In this document: positions 8,225-17,304 of the stretch, piece by piece
Position numbering within the stretch: the stretch's first letter is position 1
Layout of the letters: every line of letters begins with the position of its first letter
NCBI RefSeq assembly: GCF_900103485.1
Contig: NZ_FNHW01000001.1
Span: 2,315,057 to 2,379,056, forward strand
From: Fictibacillus solisalsi
GTDB lineage: Bacteria > Bacillota > Bacilli > Bacillales > Fictibacillaceae
DNA length: 64,000 nucleotides
Direction of reading: 5' to 3'
Program-made: the position numbers and the translations under genes
The notes under the pieces: model-generated
What the model saw: only the letters and a program-made list of their open reading frames with translations
Told to the model about the DNA's origin: nothing
Database searches by the model: none

Positions 8225-9598
8225 ATGAGTTTATCGTCATGGAATGAAAACGAGGCTATCCTTCATTCCCTTCAGGATGATATTTTGGTTACCAATGTGG
8301 ATGGGACCATATTGAAGGTCAGTGAAGCCACCGGTAAAATTTACGGGGTTACTTCTGAAAGCCTGCTCGGCAAATCGGTCTATCAGCTTGCGGCAGAAGG
8401 ATTGTTTACACCAATCGCAACACCGATGGTATTAAAGGAAAAGAAAAAAATTACGTTTGTTCAAACGACTAATAAAGGAAAAAAGCTGCTTGTGACCGGA
8501 ATCCCTGTTTTGAACGAGAACGGCCAAATCTTTCGGGTCGTAAGTTATTCGCATGATGTGACAGAGCTGTTGGAGCTTCGCAAATTCCTGCAAACGATGG
8601 AAGGAGAAATGGAGCGGGTCAAAAGTGAACTCGACCTCCTGCGAAGCCTCCAGCTTTATGACAGCGGAATTATCGCCAACAGTGCCGGGATGAAGAATGT
8701 TCTGACCACTTCTCTGCAGGTAGCGGACGTAGATGTGAATGTTCTTCTTCTCGGTGAATCGGGAGTCGGGAAATCACTGATTGCACGATTTATACATAAC
8801 AAAAGCGCAAGAAACAAAGGGCCTTTCATCGAAGTTAATTGCGGGGCGATTCCGGAATCTCTGTTTGAAGCAGAGTTTTTCGGCTACGAGGCCGGAGCGT
8901 TTACAGGTGCTAGCCGCAAAGGGAAGCTCGGTCTTGTTGAATTGGCGGATGGCGGCACTCTTTTTCTTGATGAGATCGGCGAACTCCCCCTGGCCCACCA
9001 GGTAAAGGTTTTGAAGTGCATTCAGGAAAAGAAGTTTTACAGAGTCGGAGGAACAAAGCCGATTTCTGTTGACTTCCGGCTGATTTCTGCAACCAATAAA
9101 GACCTGGAAAAAGCCATTGCAGAAAAGGCTTTCCGGGAGGATTTGTATTTTCGGCTGAATGTGGTGCCTCTGACCATTCCACCATTGCGACAAAGAACAG
9201 AAGACATTATTCCCTTGATTCACTACATTCTGGAAAGGCTTCAGGAGAAATACAAACGGGAAAAACGGCTGGATGAAGCAGTCATTCATCACCTGCTTCA
9301 ATATGACTGGAAAGGCAACGTGCGAGAGCTCCTTAACCTGATGGAACGGCTCGTGGTCATCTCCCCCGCCTCTCTTATCACAACGGAACATCTCCCAGAC
9401 TATCTCAAAGTATCCTATCCTTCCCCCGTTTCCTCTGCTCCTCTATTAAAGCCGTTAAAAGAAGTTTTAGAGAATGTGGAAAAACAAATGATTCAGGACG
9501 CCAGAGATCAATACAAAACGACAACCAAAATGGCCCATGCGCTCGGTATCAGCCAGCCATCAGTGGTTCGAAAAATGCAGAAATATGAGATTTCATGA
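8225..9598 (+). CDS. Sigma-54-dependent PAS/AAA+ transcription activator (RocR-like)
   Basis: This 457-residue enhancer-binding protein has a PAS sensor (about 10-115), a short linker helix (118-142), the sigma-54 AAA+ domain and a Fis-type helix-turn-helix at the C-terminus ([19 protein letters not shown]). Walker A GESGVGKS is at 177-184, the sigma-54 contact loop GAFTGA at 224-229 and Walker B TLFLDEIG at 245-252, so it should be catalytically competent. It is transcribed toward, and lies immediately before, a consensus -24/-12 promoter driving three catabolic genes, so it almost certainly controls them. The inducer is unknown; a PAS-bound guanidino or amino acid is plausible. Confidence 0.92.
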   Translation: MSLSSWNENEAILHSLQDDILVTNVDGTILKVSEATGKIYGVTSESLLGKSVYQLAAEGLFTPIATPMVLKEKKKITFVQTTNKGKKLLVTGIPVLNENGQIFRVVSYSHDVTELLELRKFLQTMEGEMERVKSELDLLRSLQLYDSGIIANSAGMKNVLTTSLQVADVDVNVLLLGESGVGKSLIARFIHNKSARNKGPFIEVNCGAIPESLFEAEFFGYEAGAFTGASRKGKLGLVELADGGTLFLDEIGELPLAHQVKVLKCIQEKKFYRVGGTKPISVDFRLISATNKDLEKAIAEKAFREDLYFRLNVVPLTIPPLRQRTEDIIPLIHYILERLQEKYKREKRLDEAVIHHLLQYDWKGNVRELLNLMERLVVISPASLITTEHLPDYLKVSYPSPVSSAPLLKPLKEVLENVEKQMIQDARDQYKTTTKMAHALGISQPSVVRKMQKYEIS

Positions 9599-9604
9599 GG
9601 AAGT

Positions 9605-9620
9605 TGGCACAAAACTTGCA
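9605..9620 (+). promoter_or_regulatory. Sigma-54 (SigL) -24/-12 promoter
   Basis: TGGCAC-AAAAC-TTGCA is an exact match to the TGGCAC-N5-TTGCW consensus. It lies just after the activator's stop codon and 61 bases before the aminotransferase start at 9682, so it fixes that start downstream. Confidence 0.92.
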
Positions 9621-9681
9621 AGATAAATGTACAAGACTGCAAGTTTCCTCTTTAGACCTATCACAAAAGGAGGTACGTTTT

Positions 9682-11016
9682 GTGCCAAACAAACTCAATG
9701 AATTGATGAATGAATTGTCCGATCTGCTGGCCCCAACGATGGCAAAGGACCATCCCAACCTTCCCGTCGTAAAGGAAGAAGGCTGTTATTACTATGGATT
9801 GGACGGAAAAACGTATTTGGATTTCACATCTGGCATTGCCACTGCTAACACGGGCCACCGCCATCCCAAAGTGGTGGAAGCTATTAAAAAGGGGGCCGAC
9901 GAGCTCATGCATGGCCCGTCCGGTGTCATTATGTATGAATCGATTTTGAAGCTCGCCAAGGAGCTCACGACCGTTTTGCCGCAAGGGCTCGATTGCTTCT
10001 TTTTCGCCAACAGCGGAACAGAAGCGATTGAAGGAGCGATCAAACTGGCCAAGCATGTGACCCGCCGGCCCTATGTGGTTTCTTTTACCGGCTGTTTTCA
10101 CGGCCGAAGTCTCGGTGCGCTGAGTGTTACTACTTCCAAAGCGAAGTACAGAAAGTTTTTGCAGCCGAATGGCCTGACCTATCAGGTTCCTTATGCGTCG
10201 GTTGAAGGCTGCCCTGAAGGCACTGATCCTGGTGAATATGCCGCAAGGAAGCTTGATAAAGATCTGAACTCGCTGTTTAAACACCAGGTGACGCCTGAAG
10301 AAGTAGCGTGCATGATTGTTGAACCGGTGCTTGGAGAGGGCGGTTATATTGTTCCTCCAGCCGAGTGGCTGAAGAAAATGCGTGAAATTTGCAGTGAACA
10401 TGGCATCCTGCTTATCTTTGACGAAGTGCAGACCGGCTTTGGTCGCACCGGGGAATGGTTTGCTGCGCAAACCTTCGGCGTAACTCCTGATATTATGGCA
10501 ATCGCCAAAGGGATTGCCTCAGGCCTTCCGCTGAGTGCAACGGTTGCATCCAAAGAGCTGATGAAACAGTGGCCGCTCGGCAGCCACGGCACCACGTTTG
10601 GCGGCAACCCAATCGCCTGTGCAGCAGGCCTCGCCACCCTTGAAGTACTAAAGGAAGAAAAGCTCGTGGAAAACGCAAAAGCGATGGGTAGTTATGCCAC
10701 GAACCGGTTGCTGGAGATGAAGAAGCGGTATGCCTCTGTAGGCAGCATCCGTTCGATCGGACTTATGATCGGTATTGAAATTGTGGATCCGGTAACGGGT
10801 GTTCCTAACGGAGAAGGCGTCATTAACATTCTGAACAAGAGCCTTGAAAAAGGAGTGCTGTTTTATCTGTGTGGGAACGAAGGTGAAGTGATCCGTATGA
10901 TCCCTCCGCTTACCGTAAACAAAGAACAAATCGATGAAGGGCTATCCTTGCTTGAAGCTTCCATCGCCGAGTATGAAGCAGAAATTCAACCACTCCGCAA
11001 ACTTCAAAATGTATAG
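9682..11016 (+). CDS. Class III PLP-dependent aminotransferase (GabT-like omega-amino acid transaminase)
   Basis: The 444-residue product is an ornithine/GABA-type transaminase. Visible motifs are [16 protein letters not shown], the [12 protein letters not shown] cofactor segment and [12 protein letters not shown] containing the PLP lysine. An in-frame upstream ATG at 9595 exists, but the sigma-54 promoter lies inside that extension; AAAGGAGGT seven bases before GTG 9682 marks the true start. It is first in a tight operon with a ureohydrolase (15 bases gap) and a sodium symporter. I infer it transaminates the amine or omega-amino acid released by the ureohydrolase, such as GABA, beta-alanine or putrescine. 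No semialdehyde dehydrogenase follows. Confidence 0.88.
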   Translation: MPNKLNELMNELSDLLAPTMAKDHPNLPVVKEEGCYYYGLDGKTYLDFTSGIATANTGHRHPKVVEAIKKGADELMHGPSGVIMYESILKLAKELTTVLPQGLDCFFFANSGTEAIEGAIKLAKHVTRRPYVVSFTGCFHGRSLGALSVTTSKAKYRKFLQPNGLTYQVPYASVEGCPEGTDPGEYAARKLDKDLNSLFKHQVTPEEVACMIVEPVLGEGGYIVPPAEWLKKMREICSEHGILLIFDEVQTGFGRTGEWFAAQTFGVTPDIMAIAKGIASGLPLSATVASKELMKQWPLGSHGTTFGGNPIACAAGLATLEVLKEEKLVENAKAMGSYATNRLLEMKKRYASVGSIRSIGLMIGIEIVDPVTGVPNGEGVINILNKSLEKGVLFYLCGNEGEVIRMIPPLTVNKEQIDEGLSLLEASIAEYEAEIQPLRKLQNV

Positions 11017-11031
11017 AAAGGAGCAAATAAG

Positions 11032-12000
11032 ATGTATAAACCAAAAGATTCCTCCGCTTCCCCCCGCTTTTGCGGTGTGAAAACCTTCATGAGACTGGAG
11101 CACATCCAAACCACTGAAAACGTGGATTTCGCCGTACTTGGGGTGCCATTTGATACCGGTGCCTCCAATCGTACAGGCCAGCGGCTCGGTCCGCAGCATA
11201 TACGGAACTTCTCATCCCTGCTTCGTCCCTATAACCCGGATCAGGACATCAACATTTTTGATTACTGCAGCGGGGTTGATTATGGAGACGTAGATGTTGT
11301 GCCCGGCAATATTCATCGCACCTACAGTAATATGGAGGAGGTTTTACAGCCTCTTCTGTCATCCGGCATCACCCCTGTCATTATGGGCGGAGATCATTCC
11401 ATTTCACTTGGGAATCTGAGGGCATTCACCAAGGAATACGGACCGGTTTCCCTCGTTCATTTTGATTCCCACAGCGATACGTGGGACCACTATTTCGGTG
11501 AAAAGTATACACATGGTACTCCGTTCCGCCGGGCTGTGGAAGAAGGATTAATCGATACGGCGCATTCCATCCAAATCGGTATGCGGGGTCCGCTTTACGG
11601 CAAAGAGGACATCCAAGATGCCCGCGACCTCGGGTTTGAGGTGCTGACGATGAGGGATGTACGCCAGCTTGGCTACGAGGCGGTCGTTCGTAAAATTCAT
11701 GAGCGCGCAGGGAACAAGCCGGTGTTCGTTTCCTTTGATATCGATTTTGTGGATCCTGCGTACGCACCTGGAACCGGTACACCTGAAGCAGCAGGACCAA
11801 CAAGTCATGAAGCATTGGAGCTGGTGAGAAACCTGGACGGGCTCAATCTTGTTGGCTTTGATCTTGTGGAAGTACTGCCCAGCTATGACAGCGGTGAGAT
11901 TACCGCCATGCTGGCAAGCTCGGTCATGTTTGAGATGATTACCCTGGTCGCTTTAAAGAAAGCAAGAACGCATTCGACCATTGTACAAACACAGCTTTAA
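11032..12000 (+). CDS. Agmatinase/guanidino-acid ureohydrolase family enzyme
   Basis: This 322-residue enzyme belongs to the arginase-agmatinase superfamily, which splits a guanidino group to urea using two Mn ions. The metal ligands are all present: GGDHS (119-123), FDSHSDT (144-150) and SFDIDFVDPA (235-243). The long N-terminal region before the first motif is agmatinase/guanidinobutyrase-like rather than arginase-like. Substrates could be agmatine, 4-guanidinobutyrate or 3-guanidinopropionate; sequence alone does not decide. The neighbouring sodium symporter and omega-transaminase favour an imported guanidino acid. A typical AAAGGAG precedes the ATG. Confidence 0.88.
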   Translation: MYKPKDSSASPRFCGVKTFMRLEHIQTTENVDFAVLGVPFDTGASNRTGQRLGPQHIRNFSSLLRPYNPDQDINIFDYCSGVDYGDVDVVPGNIHRTYSNMEEVLQPLLSSGITPVIMGGDHSISLGNLRAFTKEYGPVSLVHFDSHSDTWDHYFGEKYTHGTPFRRAVEEGLIDTAHSIQIGMRGPLYGKEDIQDARDLGFEVLTMRDVRQLGYEAVVRKIHERAGNKPVFVSFDIDFVDPAYAPGTGTPEAAGPTSHEALELVRNLDGLNLVGFDLVEVLPSYDSGEITAMLASSVMFEMITLVALKKARTHSTIVQTQL

Positions 12001-12018
12001 TTATTCATAAATGAATAA
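12001..12018. promoter_or_regulatory. Third copy of the 18-bp operator-like motif, inside the operon
   Basis: TTATTCATAAATGAATAA has perfect 8-bp arms (TTATTCAT/ATGAATAA) and agrees at 15 of 18 positions with the repeat at 8191-8208. It sits between the ureohydrolase and symporter genes, 2.4 kb downstream of the sigma-54 promoter. A downstream activating site, as described for RocR at rocG, is one explanation. Confidence 0.45.
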
Positions 12019-12033
12019 AAGGAGGGTTTTGAT

Positions 12034-13449
12034 ATGGGTACGTTGGACACGGTAATCATTTTTCTTTATTTCGCAGTTCTGATTGGGGTAGGCATTATCG
12101 GTTCCACGAAGGCAAAAACGACAGAGGATTTTGCCCTTGCCGGACGAAATCTTGGGCTTTTCATGTATCTTGGTTGTCTGTCTGCCGTTATTTTGGGCGG
12201 AGCTTCAACCATCGGCACAGCCAAACTTGGGTATGAATTTGGTCTTTCCGGCATTTGGTTCGTCTCGATGATCGGGCTTGGAATCATTGTTTTGGGAACC
12301 TTTTTCATCAAAAAAATCGCCAAGTACAAGGTAACAACGATCAGTGAATTGCTCGGCAAAAAATACAAATCCGAAGCCAGACTGATCACCGCCGTTGTTG
12401 CTTCGATTTATACACTCATGGTCGCCGTAACTCAGGTCATCGGAATGGGCACCATCATCAATGTGCTGCTCGGCTGGAATTTGACCATCTCCATGTTTGT
12501 AGGCGGCGGAATTGTTCTTTTCTATACTATCCTCGGCGGAATGTGGAGCGTTACGGTTACAGACATTATTCAATTCGTCGTCATGACTGTCGGTATTTTT
12601 GCGATCATGCTCCCAATGAGCATCGCCAAAGCAGATGGAATCGGAAGTCTGCTCTCGAAATTGCCTGAGTCTCATCTCAGCTTAACATCCATCGGTTATG
12701 CACAAATTTTTCAATACTTTCTCCTATACACCCTGGGAATGGTTGTTTCTCAGGATATCTGGCAGCGTGTATTCACCGCCAAATCACCGTCCATTGCCAG
12801 AAAAGGTTCTCTATATGCCGGCCTTTATTCCATCGCCTACGCGCTTGCCGGCAGCATCATCGGAATGTGTGCGTTTGTGATTTTGCCAAATATCGGCGAT
12901 ACACAAAATACGTTTGCCACACTCGCATTGAACATCCTGCCAGCCGGAATTCTTGGCCTGGTGCTCGCGAGCGTCATTTCTGCGCTTATGTCCACCGCGT
13001 CAGGAACGCTTTTGGCCTCTTCCACCCTGATCACCAACGATATTCTCCGTCAGTATTTTATGAAGGATATCAGTGATAAAAAGTTTCTTGTCATTTCCCG
13101 AGTCACTACTCTATGTGCTGGTCTGCTTGCCATCAGCTTTGCAGTCTGGATTCAGGATGTGCTTGTTGCCCTCGATGTGGCTTATGCTATCCTTTCCGGC
13201 GCCATCTTCGTTCCGGTGCTGCTGATGTTCTTTTGGAAAAAAGCCACACCAAATGCCGGTTTTTACTCTATTCTCGCCAGCACAATCGTTGTAATTGGCG
13301 GATTGCTTATTGAAGGCATTGCATCAACCAACCCAATCATGTACGGGATTGCAACTGGTTTAGTAGTGTTGGTCGGCATTTCACTGACCACAAACTACCG
13401 CAACAAAGAATCGCTTGTAACCCCGCTCGGTGATACAAAGCAAGGCTGA
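12034..13449 (+). CDS. Sodium:solute symporter (SSS family)
   Basis: This 471-residue membrane protein has about 13 hydrophobic segments and SSS hallmarks: TTEDFALAGRNLG near the N-terminus (about 30-42), an LGGASTIGTAKLGYEFG helix and an ALMSTASGTLLASSTLITNDI stretch (about 316-336, beginning ALMSTASG), corresponding to the sodium site region. It follows the ureohydrolase with a 33-base gap and an AAAGGAGGG site, so it belongs to the sigma-54 operon and probably imports the substrate degraded by it. Specificity within the SSS family is not readable. Confidence 0.88.
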   Translation: MGTLDTVIIFLYFAVLIGVGIIGSTKAKTTEDFALAGRNLGLFMYLGCLSAVILGGASTIGTAKLGYEFGLSGIWFVSMIGLGIIVLGTFFIKKIAKYKVTTISELLGKKYKSEARLITAVVASIYTLMVAVTQVIGMGTIINVLLGWNLTISMFVGGGIVLFYTILGGMWSVTVTDIIQFVVMTVGIFAIMLPMSIAKADGIGSLLSKLPESHLSLTSIGYAQIFQYFLLYTLGMVVSQDIWQRVFTAKSPSIARKGSLYAGLYSIAYALAGSIIGMCAFVILPNIGDTQNTFATLALNILPAGILGLVLASVISALMSTASGTLLASSTLITNDILRQYFMKDISDKKFLVISRVTTLCAGLLAISFAVWIQDVLVALDVAYAILSGAIFVPVLLMFFWKKATPNAGFYSILASTIVVIGGLLIEGIASTNPIMYGIATGLVVLVGISLTTNYRNKESLVTPLGDTKQG

Positions 13450-13569
13450 TATCAGGGCATGGCCACCAAAATTCCGCATATGCCCCGGTTTCATAGCCCG
13501 CCTGAATTCATATGATGTATGGAGGAAGAGGGAAAGCCTCTTAAATACAATAATCCGGGAGTGAACAAT

Positions 13570-13734
13570 ATGTCAGGTGGTCACGGAATTTTTAACAACT
13601 TTAGTTTAATTGTCGTCCTATTCATCCTGTTGATTATTATCGGATGCGCTTGTTACGGCGGATATGGCGGATGCGGTGGCTACGGCTACGGTTACGGCGG
13701 CTATGGCGGCTACGGCGGCAAAGGCTGGTACTAA
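13570..13734 (+). CDS. YjcZ-type tiny transmembrane protein (sporulation associated family)
   Basis: This 54-residue protein begins MSGGHGIFNNFSLIVVLFILL, the conserved start of the YjcZ family of tiny Bacillus membrane proteins, and continues into a Gly-Tyr rich tail (CYGGYGGCGGYGYGYGG repeats). I start it at ATG 13570, five bases after GGGAGTGA, not at upstream in-frame codons. Family members are mostly expressed during sporulation. It has its own terminator. Confidence 0.8.
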   Translation: MSGGHGIFNNFSLIVVLFILLIIIGCACYGGYGGCGGYGYGYGGYGGYGGKGWY

Positions 13735-13743
13735 TCAGTAATG

Positions 13744-13780
13744 AAAAAACCGGTCTTCTCTTGGAGAAGGCCGGTTTTTT
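13744..13780 (+). terminator. Strong intrinsic terminator
   Basis: AAAAAACCGGTCTTCTC pairs with GAGAAGGCCGGTTTTTT around a TTG loop, with a T-run. Confidence 0.9.
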
Positions 13781-13843
13781 TCGTTTGGTTAGGGTCAATT
13801 ATCGGTAATCGCAGAATTCCCCCTCCTTCAAACCACACAAAAA

Positions 13844-13864
13844 GCCTCCGGCACCGCCGAAGAC
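13844..13864 (-). terminator. Terminator of the amino-sugar operon
   Basis: On the minus strand GTCTTCGGC-GGT-GCCGGAGGC is followed by TTTTTG, 14 bases after the nagP stop codon. Confidence 0.75.
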
Positions 13865-13877
13865 TCTGATTCTCCCC

Positions 13878-15284
13878 TTATGAAACTCGTTTTTCCTTAG
13901 AAACAATCTTTCTCATCGCCTCAGCAACCGCTTCGACGTCTGTACCGACCACAACCTGGACATCAGTCGAACTCAATTTGAGCACAGCCTTAGCGCCTGC
14001 CTTTTTCAAATCCGGCTCATTGACTTTTCCAACATCGTTCAGCTTCATACGAAGCCGTGTTACGCAGTTGTCGAGCACGTCAATATTATCTGTTCCGCCG
14101 AGTGCCGCAATATAACGGGCAGCAATGCCATCATATTTGTCAGTGCCTTCTTCACTGTCAGATGCTCCTGCACTCGCGTCTTCCACAATGTTTTCATTCT
14201 CATCTTCACGTCCAGGGGTTTTAATATTGAGCTTCATAATCATCACGTAGAAGACCACATAATAGATTACCGCATAGACGAGCCCAATCGGAACAAGAAG
14301 CCATGGCCGCTGGGCAATTTTCAGGTTCAGGAAGAAATCCAGCGCCCCTGCCGAGAACGTGAAACCCTGGTGAATATCAAACATAACCGCAACGGCCATG
14401 GAGATGGCTGTTAATAAGGCATGAATCCCGTATAACAGCGGTGAAAGAAACATGAACGAGAACTCAATCGGTTCAGTAATTCCTGTTAAGAAAGAGGTAA
14501 ACGCCAATCCGCCGAGCATCCCGGCAACGGCTTTTCGCTTTTCCTTTTTCGCCGCCATGATCATCGCCAAACACGCTGCCGGCAATCCGAACATCATAAC
14601 AGGGAAGAATCCGGACATATAAAATCCTGCAGAAGGGTCCCCGGCAAAGAAACGGCTTAAGTCGCCATGTGCCCCTTTAAAGTCACCGAAGATGAACCAA
14701 AGGAAGTTATTGAGAATATGATGCAGCCCCAGCGGAATAAGCAAACGGTTAAGGAATCCGAATACGGCAGCACCAAATGCACCTGCGTCAACGACCCATT
14801 GGCCGACCGCATTGATGCCATCCTGGATCGGAGGCCATACATATCCAAAGATTCCGGCAAGAATAATCATGCTTGCCGCTGTGACAATCGGGACAAACCG
14901 CCTGCCGGCAAAAAAGCCGAGATAATCTGGCAGCTTTACATTATGAAACCTGTTATAAAGGAGTCCGGCGACGATACCCGAGAGAATCCCGCCGAGCACA
15001 CCCATGTTAATATCTTTATCAATGGCTTGTGTCCCGCTTGTCAAAACAAAGTAACCAATAGCTCCTGCCAGGGCGGCAGCTCCGTTTCCATCCTTTGAAA
15101 ATCCGATTGCCACCCCGATGGCAAAGATGATCGCCAAGTTGGCAAACACTGCGTTTCCTGCGGCGGCCATAAACGGGATGTTCCAAATATCCTCTGAACC
15201 TAACCGAAGCAATAGACCGGCAGCCGGCAATACGGCAATCGGCAGCATGAGCGCCCGGCCAATTCGTTGTAAAAACCCTAACAT
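13878..15284 (-). CDS. nagP: PTS IICB component, N-acetylglucosamine type
   Basis: This 468-residue permease has an N-terminal EIIC domain (about 1-365) of the glucose/GlcNAc superfamily and a C-terminal EIIB domain (about 390-468) with the phosphorylated Cys in NCVTRLRMKL. No EIIA is fused, so it depends on an EIIA from another protein. It is the last gene of the nagA-nagB-nagR-murP-mupG-murQ operon, which supports GlcNAc as substrate over glucose. A 35-base gap separates it from murQ. Confidence 0.85.
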   Translation of the reverse strand: MLGFLQRIGRALMLPIAVLPAAGLLLRLGSEDIWNIPFMAAAGNAVFANLAIIFAIGVAIGFSKDGNGAAALAGAIGYFVLTSGTQAIDKDINMGVLGGILSGIVAGLLYNRFHNVKLPDYLGFFAGRRFVPIVTAASMIILAGIFGYVWPPIQDGINAVGQWVVDAGAFGAAVFGFLNRLLIPLGLHHILNNFLWFIFGDFKGAHGDLSRFFAGDPSAGFYMSGFFPVMMFGLPAACLAMIMAAKKEKRKAVAGMLGGLAFTSFLTGITEPIEFSFMFLSPLLYGIHALLTAISMAVAVMFDIHQGFTFSAGALDFFLNLKIAQRPWLLVPIGLVYAVIYYVVFYVMIMKLNIKTPGREDENENIVEDASAGASDSEEGTDKYDGIAARYIAALGGTDNIDVLDNCVTRLRMKLNDVGKVNEPDLKKAGAKAVLKLSSTDVQVVVGTDVEAVAEAMRKIVSKEKRVS

Positions 15285-15319
15285 AACAGGTCCCCCCTAA
15301 TTTTCAAGAATAATAGGTT

Positions 15320-16222
15320 TTAGCGTTTCTTTTCCTGCAATGCCTGTTTCAGCATTCCTTTATGTTTTTTCAGAAGATCCTTTGCCTCCTGTGGAGAACA
15401 CCCCGTGAGCACCTGCAAAATGGCGGCCTTGGCGTAGCCATCATGATCGGAGAGAGCCTGCTCCGCCTCTTGGTGCGTACAGCCGGTCGCTTCCATGACA
15501 ATGTTTTTAGCCCTCTGAATGAGCTTTTTGTTGGAAGGCTGAACATCTACCATAAGGTTGCTGTACACTTTTCCTATTCCGATCATCGATGCCGTGCTGA
15601 TCATATTCAGGACGAGCTTTTGCGCGGTTCCTGCTTTCATCCGGGTGGATCCCGTCACCACTTCAGGGCCAACAACAGCGGCAATTGTGTGCTGCGCTAC
15701 CTTGCTCATCTCAGAATCTTGCGAGCAAACCAGAGCAACGCTCACTGCCCCCACCTCATTGGCGCACTTCAGTGCACCAATCGCATATGGTGTTCTTCCG
15801 CTCGCTGCAATGGCAACCACCACATCATTCTTGGTAAGCTGAAGGTTTAAGAGATCATTTTTGCCGGCTTCTATATCATCCTCTGCCCCTTCCACCGCGG
15901 TATGAATCGCCTGGTCCCCGCCAGCAATGATGCCAATGACCATTTCTGAAGGTGTACCGTACGTTGGCGGACATTCGGATGCGTCCAAAATGCCGAGACG
16001 CCCGCTCGTTCCCGCTCCTGTATAGATGAGACGCCCTTCTTTACGGAAGGCAGCCACAACCTGCTCCACAACCGAAGCAATTTCCGGCAATACTTTTTCA
16101 ATCGCTTCCGGAACCTTTTTGTCTTCCGTATTGATTTTTCTTACCACTTCTAGACTTGTGACTTCATCAATGTCCAGTGTATTTTGATTACGTTTTTCCG
16201 TTGTTAAATGATTGATTTTCAT
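15320..16222 (-). CDS. murQ: N-acetylmuramic acid 6-phosphate etherase MurQ
   Basis: The 300-residue enzyme cleaves the lactyl ether of MurNAc-6P, giving GlcNAc-6P and D-lactate in the cytoplasm. The SIS fold is clear: YTGAGTSGRLGILDASECPPTYG (phosphate-binding loop, starting about residue 59), SGRTPYAIGAL and GSTRMKAGTAQKL. Length fits the family. ATG 16222 is chosen because AAAGGA precedes it by six bases; a GTG five codons upstream lies over that site and inside the mupG end. Its product feeds NagA and NagB in the same operon. Confidence 0.95.
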   Translation of the reverse strand: MKINHLTTEKRNQNTLDIDEVTSLEVVRKINTEDKKVPEAIEKVLPEIASVVEQVVAAFRKEGRLIYTGAGTSGRLGILDASECPPTYGTPSEMVIGIIAGGDQAIHTAVEGAEDDIEAGKNDLLNLQLTKNDVVVAIAASGRTPYAIGALKCANEVGAVSVALVCSQDSEMSKVAQHTIAAVVGPEVVTGSTRMKAGTAQKLVLNMISTASMIGIGKVYSNLMVDVQPSNKKLIQRAKNIVMEATGCTHQEAEQALSDHDGYAKAAILQVLTGCSPQEAKDLLKKHKGMLKQALQEKKR

Positions 16223-16233
16223 GGAATTTCCTT

Positions 16234-17286
16234 TCACTGCACTAAAAATTTTTGTCCGGGGCCGATGTGGGCAAGCAGCTTCAGCTCCTCTTCTCTCACA
16301 CGGCCGAGCACGTTCACTCGTTCATCAGCTGGTAAATCCCGCTTCGTGATTTGCAGCTCACCGGCGTATCGCCCATACCGTTCATTGTCGATGGTGATGC
16401 TTCCTGCCGGCCGCGGTTTTGGCGGAATCTGCGGTGACACTTTGAGTCCGTTTGCTTCAGCATAGGACCTTGACTCCACTGATCGAATCACATCCCGTGC
16501 CACATCCTGGCGATTGGTATGCACCTTCGCCATATGCTCTTCATCCAACCCGCTTGTTCTGAGTGTAATCACGCCACCCTGCCAGTCCGACAACCGCTTA
16601 AGTACCGAATCAGTCGCTTCCACATCACCGATGACAATGTGATCCGTAAAAAAGCGGTTCAATTCCACAGCGGCCACAAACGGATCTTCTGTCCGATGTT
16701 TTTCAAGAGTTGGGAGCCCTTCATAGACAGGTCCCCTCAATGTTTTGTCCCCTGGCACAAAGGCTACTGTCGTTAATCCCCGTTTCTTTAAAAAGCGGTT
16801 TTTTTCCATTAAAAAAGACGACGCAATACCAGTGTTTTGCCGGGGGTAGAAGTTATGCCAGGCTTCCACATTCTCACTCTTTAACCCTCTAGCTTTCCAT
16901 GCGCTCACCATGTCTGCATCAATCGTGCTCGCATTTAATCCAACCTTTAAGGTTTGCGACAAAGCCACGATCTCTTCATCAGAAAATCCATAATCGGCGC
17001 GGAGTCCGGTGATGTTCCAATCTCTTAACTCATCCACCCTGTTCATGCTGATAGCAAGGTTCTGTAATGAATGCGGACCAGCATCCGCCATGATTTCCAT
17101 GCCGGCTTTTCCGGCCGCTTTTCCCAAAAGAATGAGCCTCTCCCGTAAAAGAGAGGCATCTTCTTCTGGAATATGAAGCGAGGTGAAGATTTTAGAGAAA
17201 CCATAGGAGCCGGCTTTTTCGATCCACTGGGAGTACTTTTCCGGGTCACTGCCCAGATACACTGAGATGCCTAGCATGTCTGCCAC
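16234..17286 (-). CDS. mupG: 6-phospho-N-acetylmuramidase MupG (DUF871 family)
   Basis: This 350-residue cytoplasmic protein belongs to the DUF871 family now known as MupG, which hydrolyses MurNAc-6P-GlcNAc disaccharide taken up and phosphorylated by MurP. A TIM-barrel-like N-terminal domain begins GISVYLGSD and includes FTSLHIPEED and GLRADYGFSDEE; a C-terminal beta domain includes NERYGRYAGELQI. It lies between murP and murQ with gaps of 11-18 bases, the same functional set as the Staphylococcus aureus mupG-murQ-murP group. B. subtilis 168 lacks this arrangement as far as I know. Confidence 0.92.
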   Translation of the reverse strand: MADMLGISVYLGSDPEKYSQWIEKAGSYGFSKIFTSLHIPEEDASLLRERLILLGKAAGKAGMEIMADAGPHSLQNLAISMNRVDELRDWNITGLRADYGFSDEEIVALSQTLKVGLNASTIDADMVSAWKARGLKSENVEAWHNFYPRQNTGIASSFLMEKNRFLKKRGLTTVAFVPGDKTLRGPVYEGLPTLEKHRTEDPFVAAVELNRFFTDHIVIGDVEATDSVLKRLSDWQGGVITLRTSGLDEEHMAKVHTNRQDVARDVIRSVESRSYAEANGLKVSPQIPPKPRPAGSITIDNERYGRYAGELQITKRDLPADERVNVLGRVREEELKLLAHIGPGQKFLVQ

Positions 17287-17304
17287 TCCTTAAATACAAT
17301 AGTT

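Noticed and set aside
8774-9391. A 205-codon minus-strand frame inside the sigma-54 activator gene
   Set aside because: Antisense shadow of the AAA+ domain coding sequence; the composition is atypical and no start signal is present.
9595-9681. In-frame upstream start for the aminotransferase at ATG 9595
   Set aside because: The sigma-54 promoter lies within this stretch, so the codon would not be transcribed; GTG 9682 has a much better binding site.
9661-10470. A 269-codon open frame on the minus strand inside the aminotransferase gene
   Set aside because: It lies wholly antisense to a gene with clear motifs, has no ribosome binding site and its product shows no known domain.
11032-12000. 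Identification of the ureohydrolase as nickel-dependent guanidine hydrolase
   Set aside because: The two nickel chaperone genes usually linked to that enzyme are absent, and the transaminase partner fits a guanidino acid or agmatine better.
13650-13734. GGCTAC/GGCGGC tandem-like repeat
   Set aside because: It is explained by the Gly-Tyr rich tail of the YjcZ-type protein.
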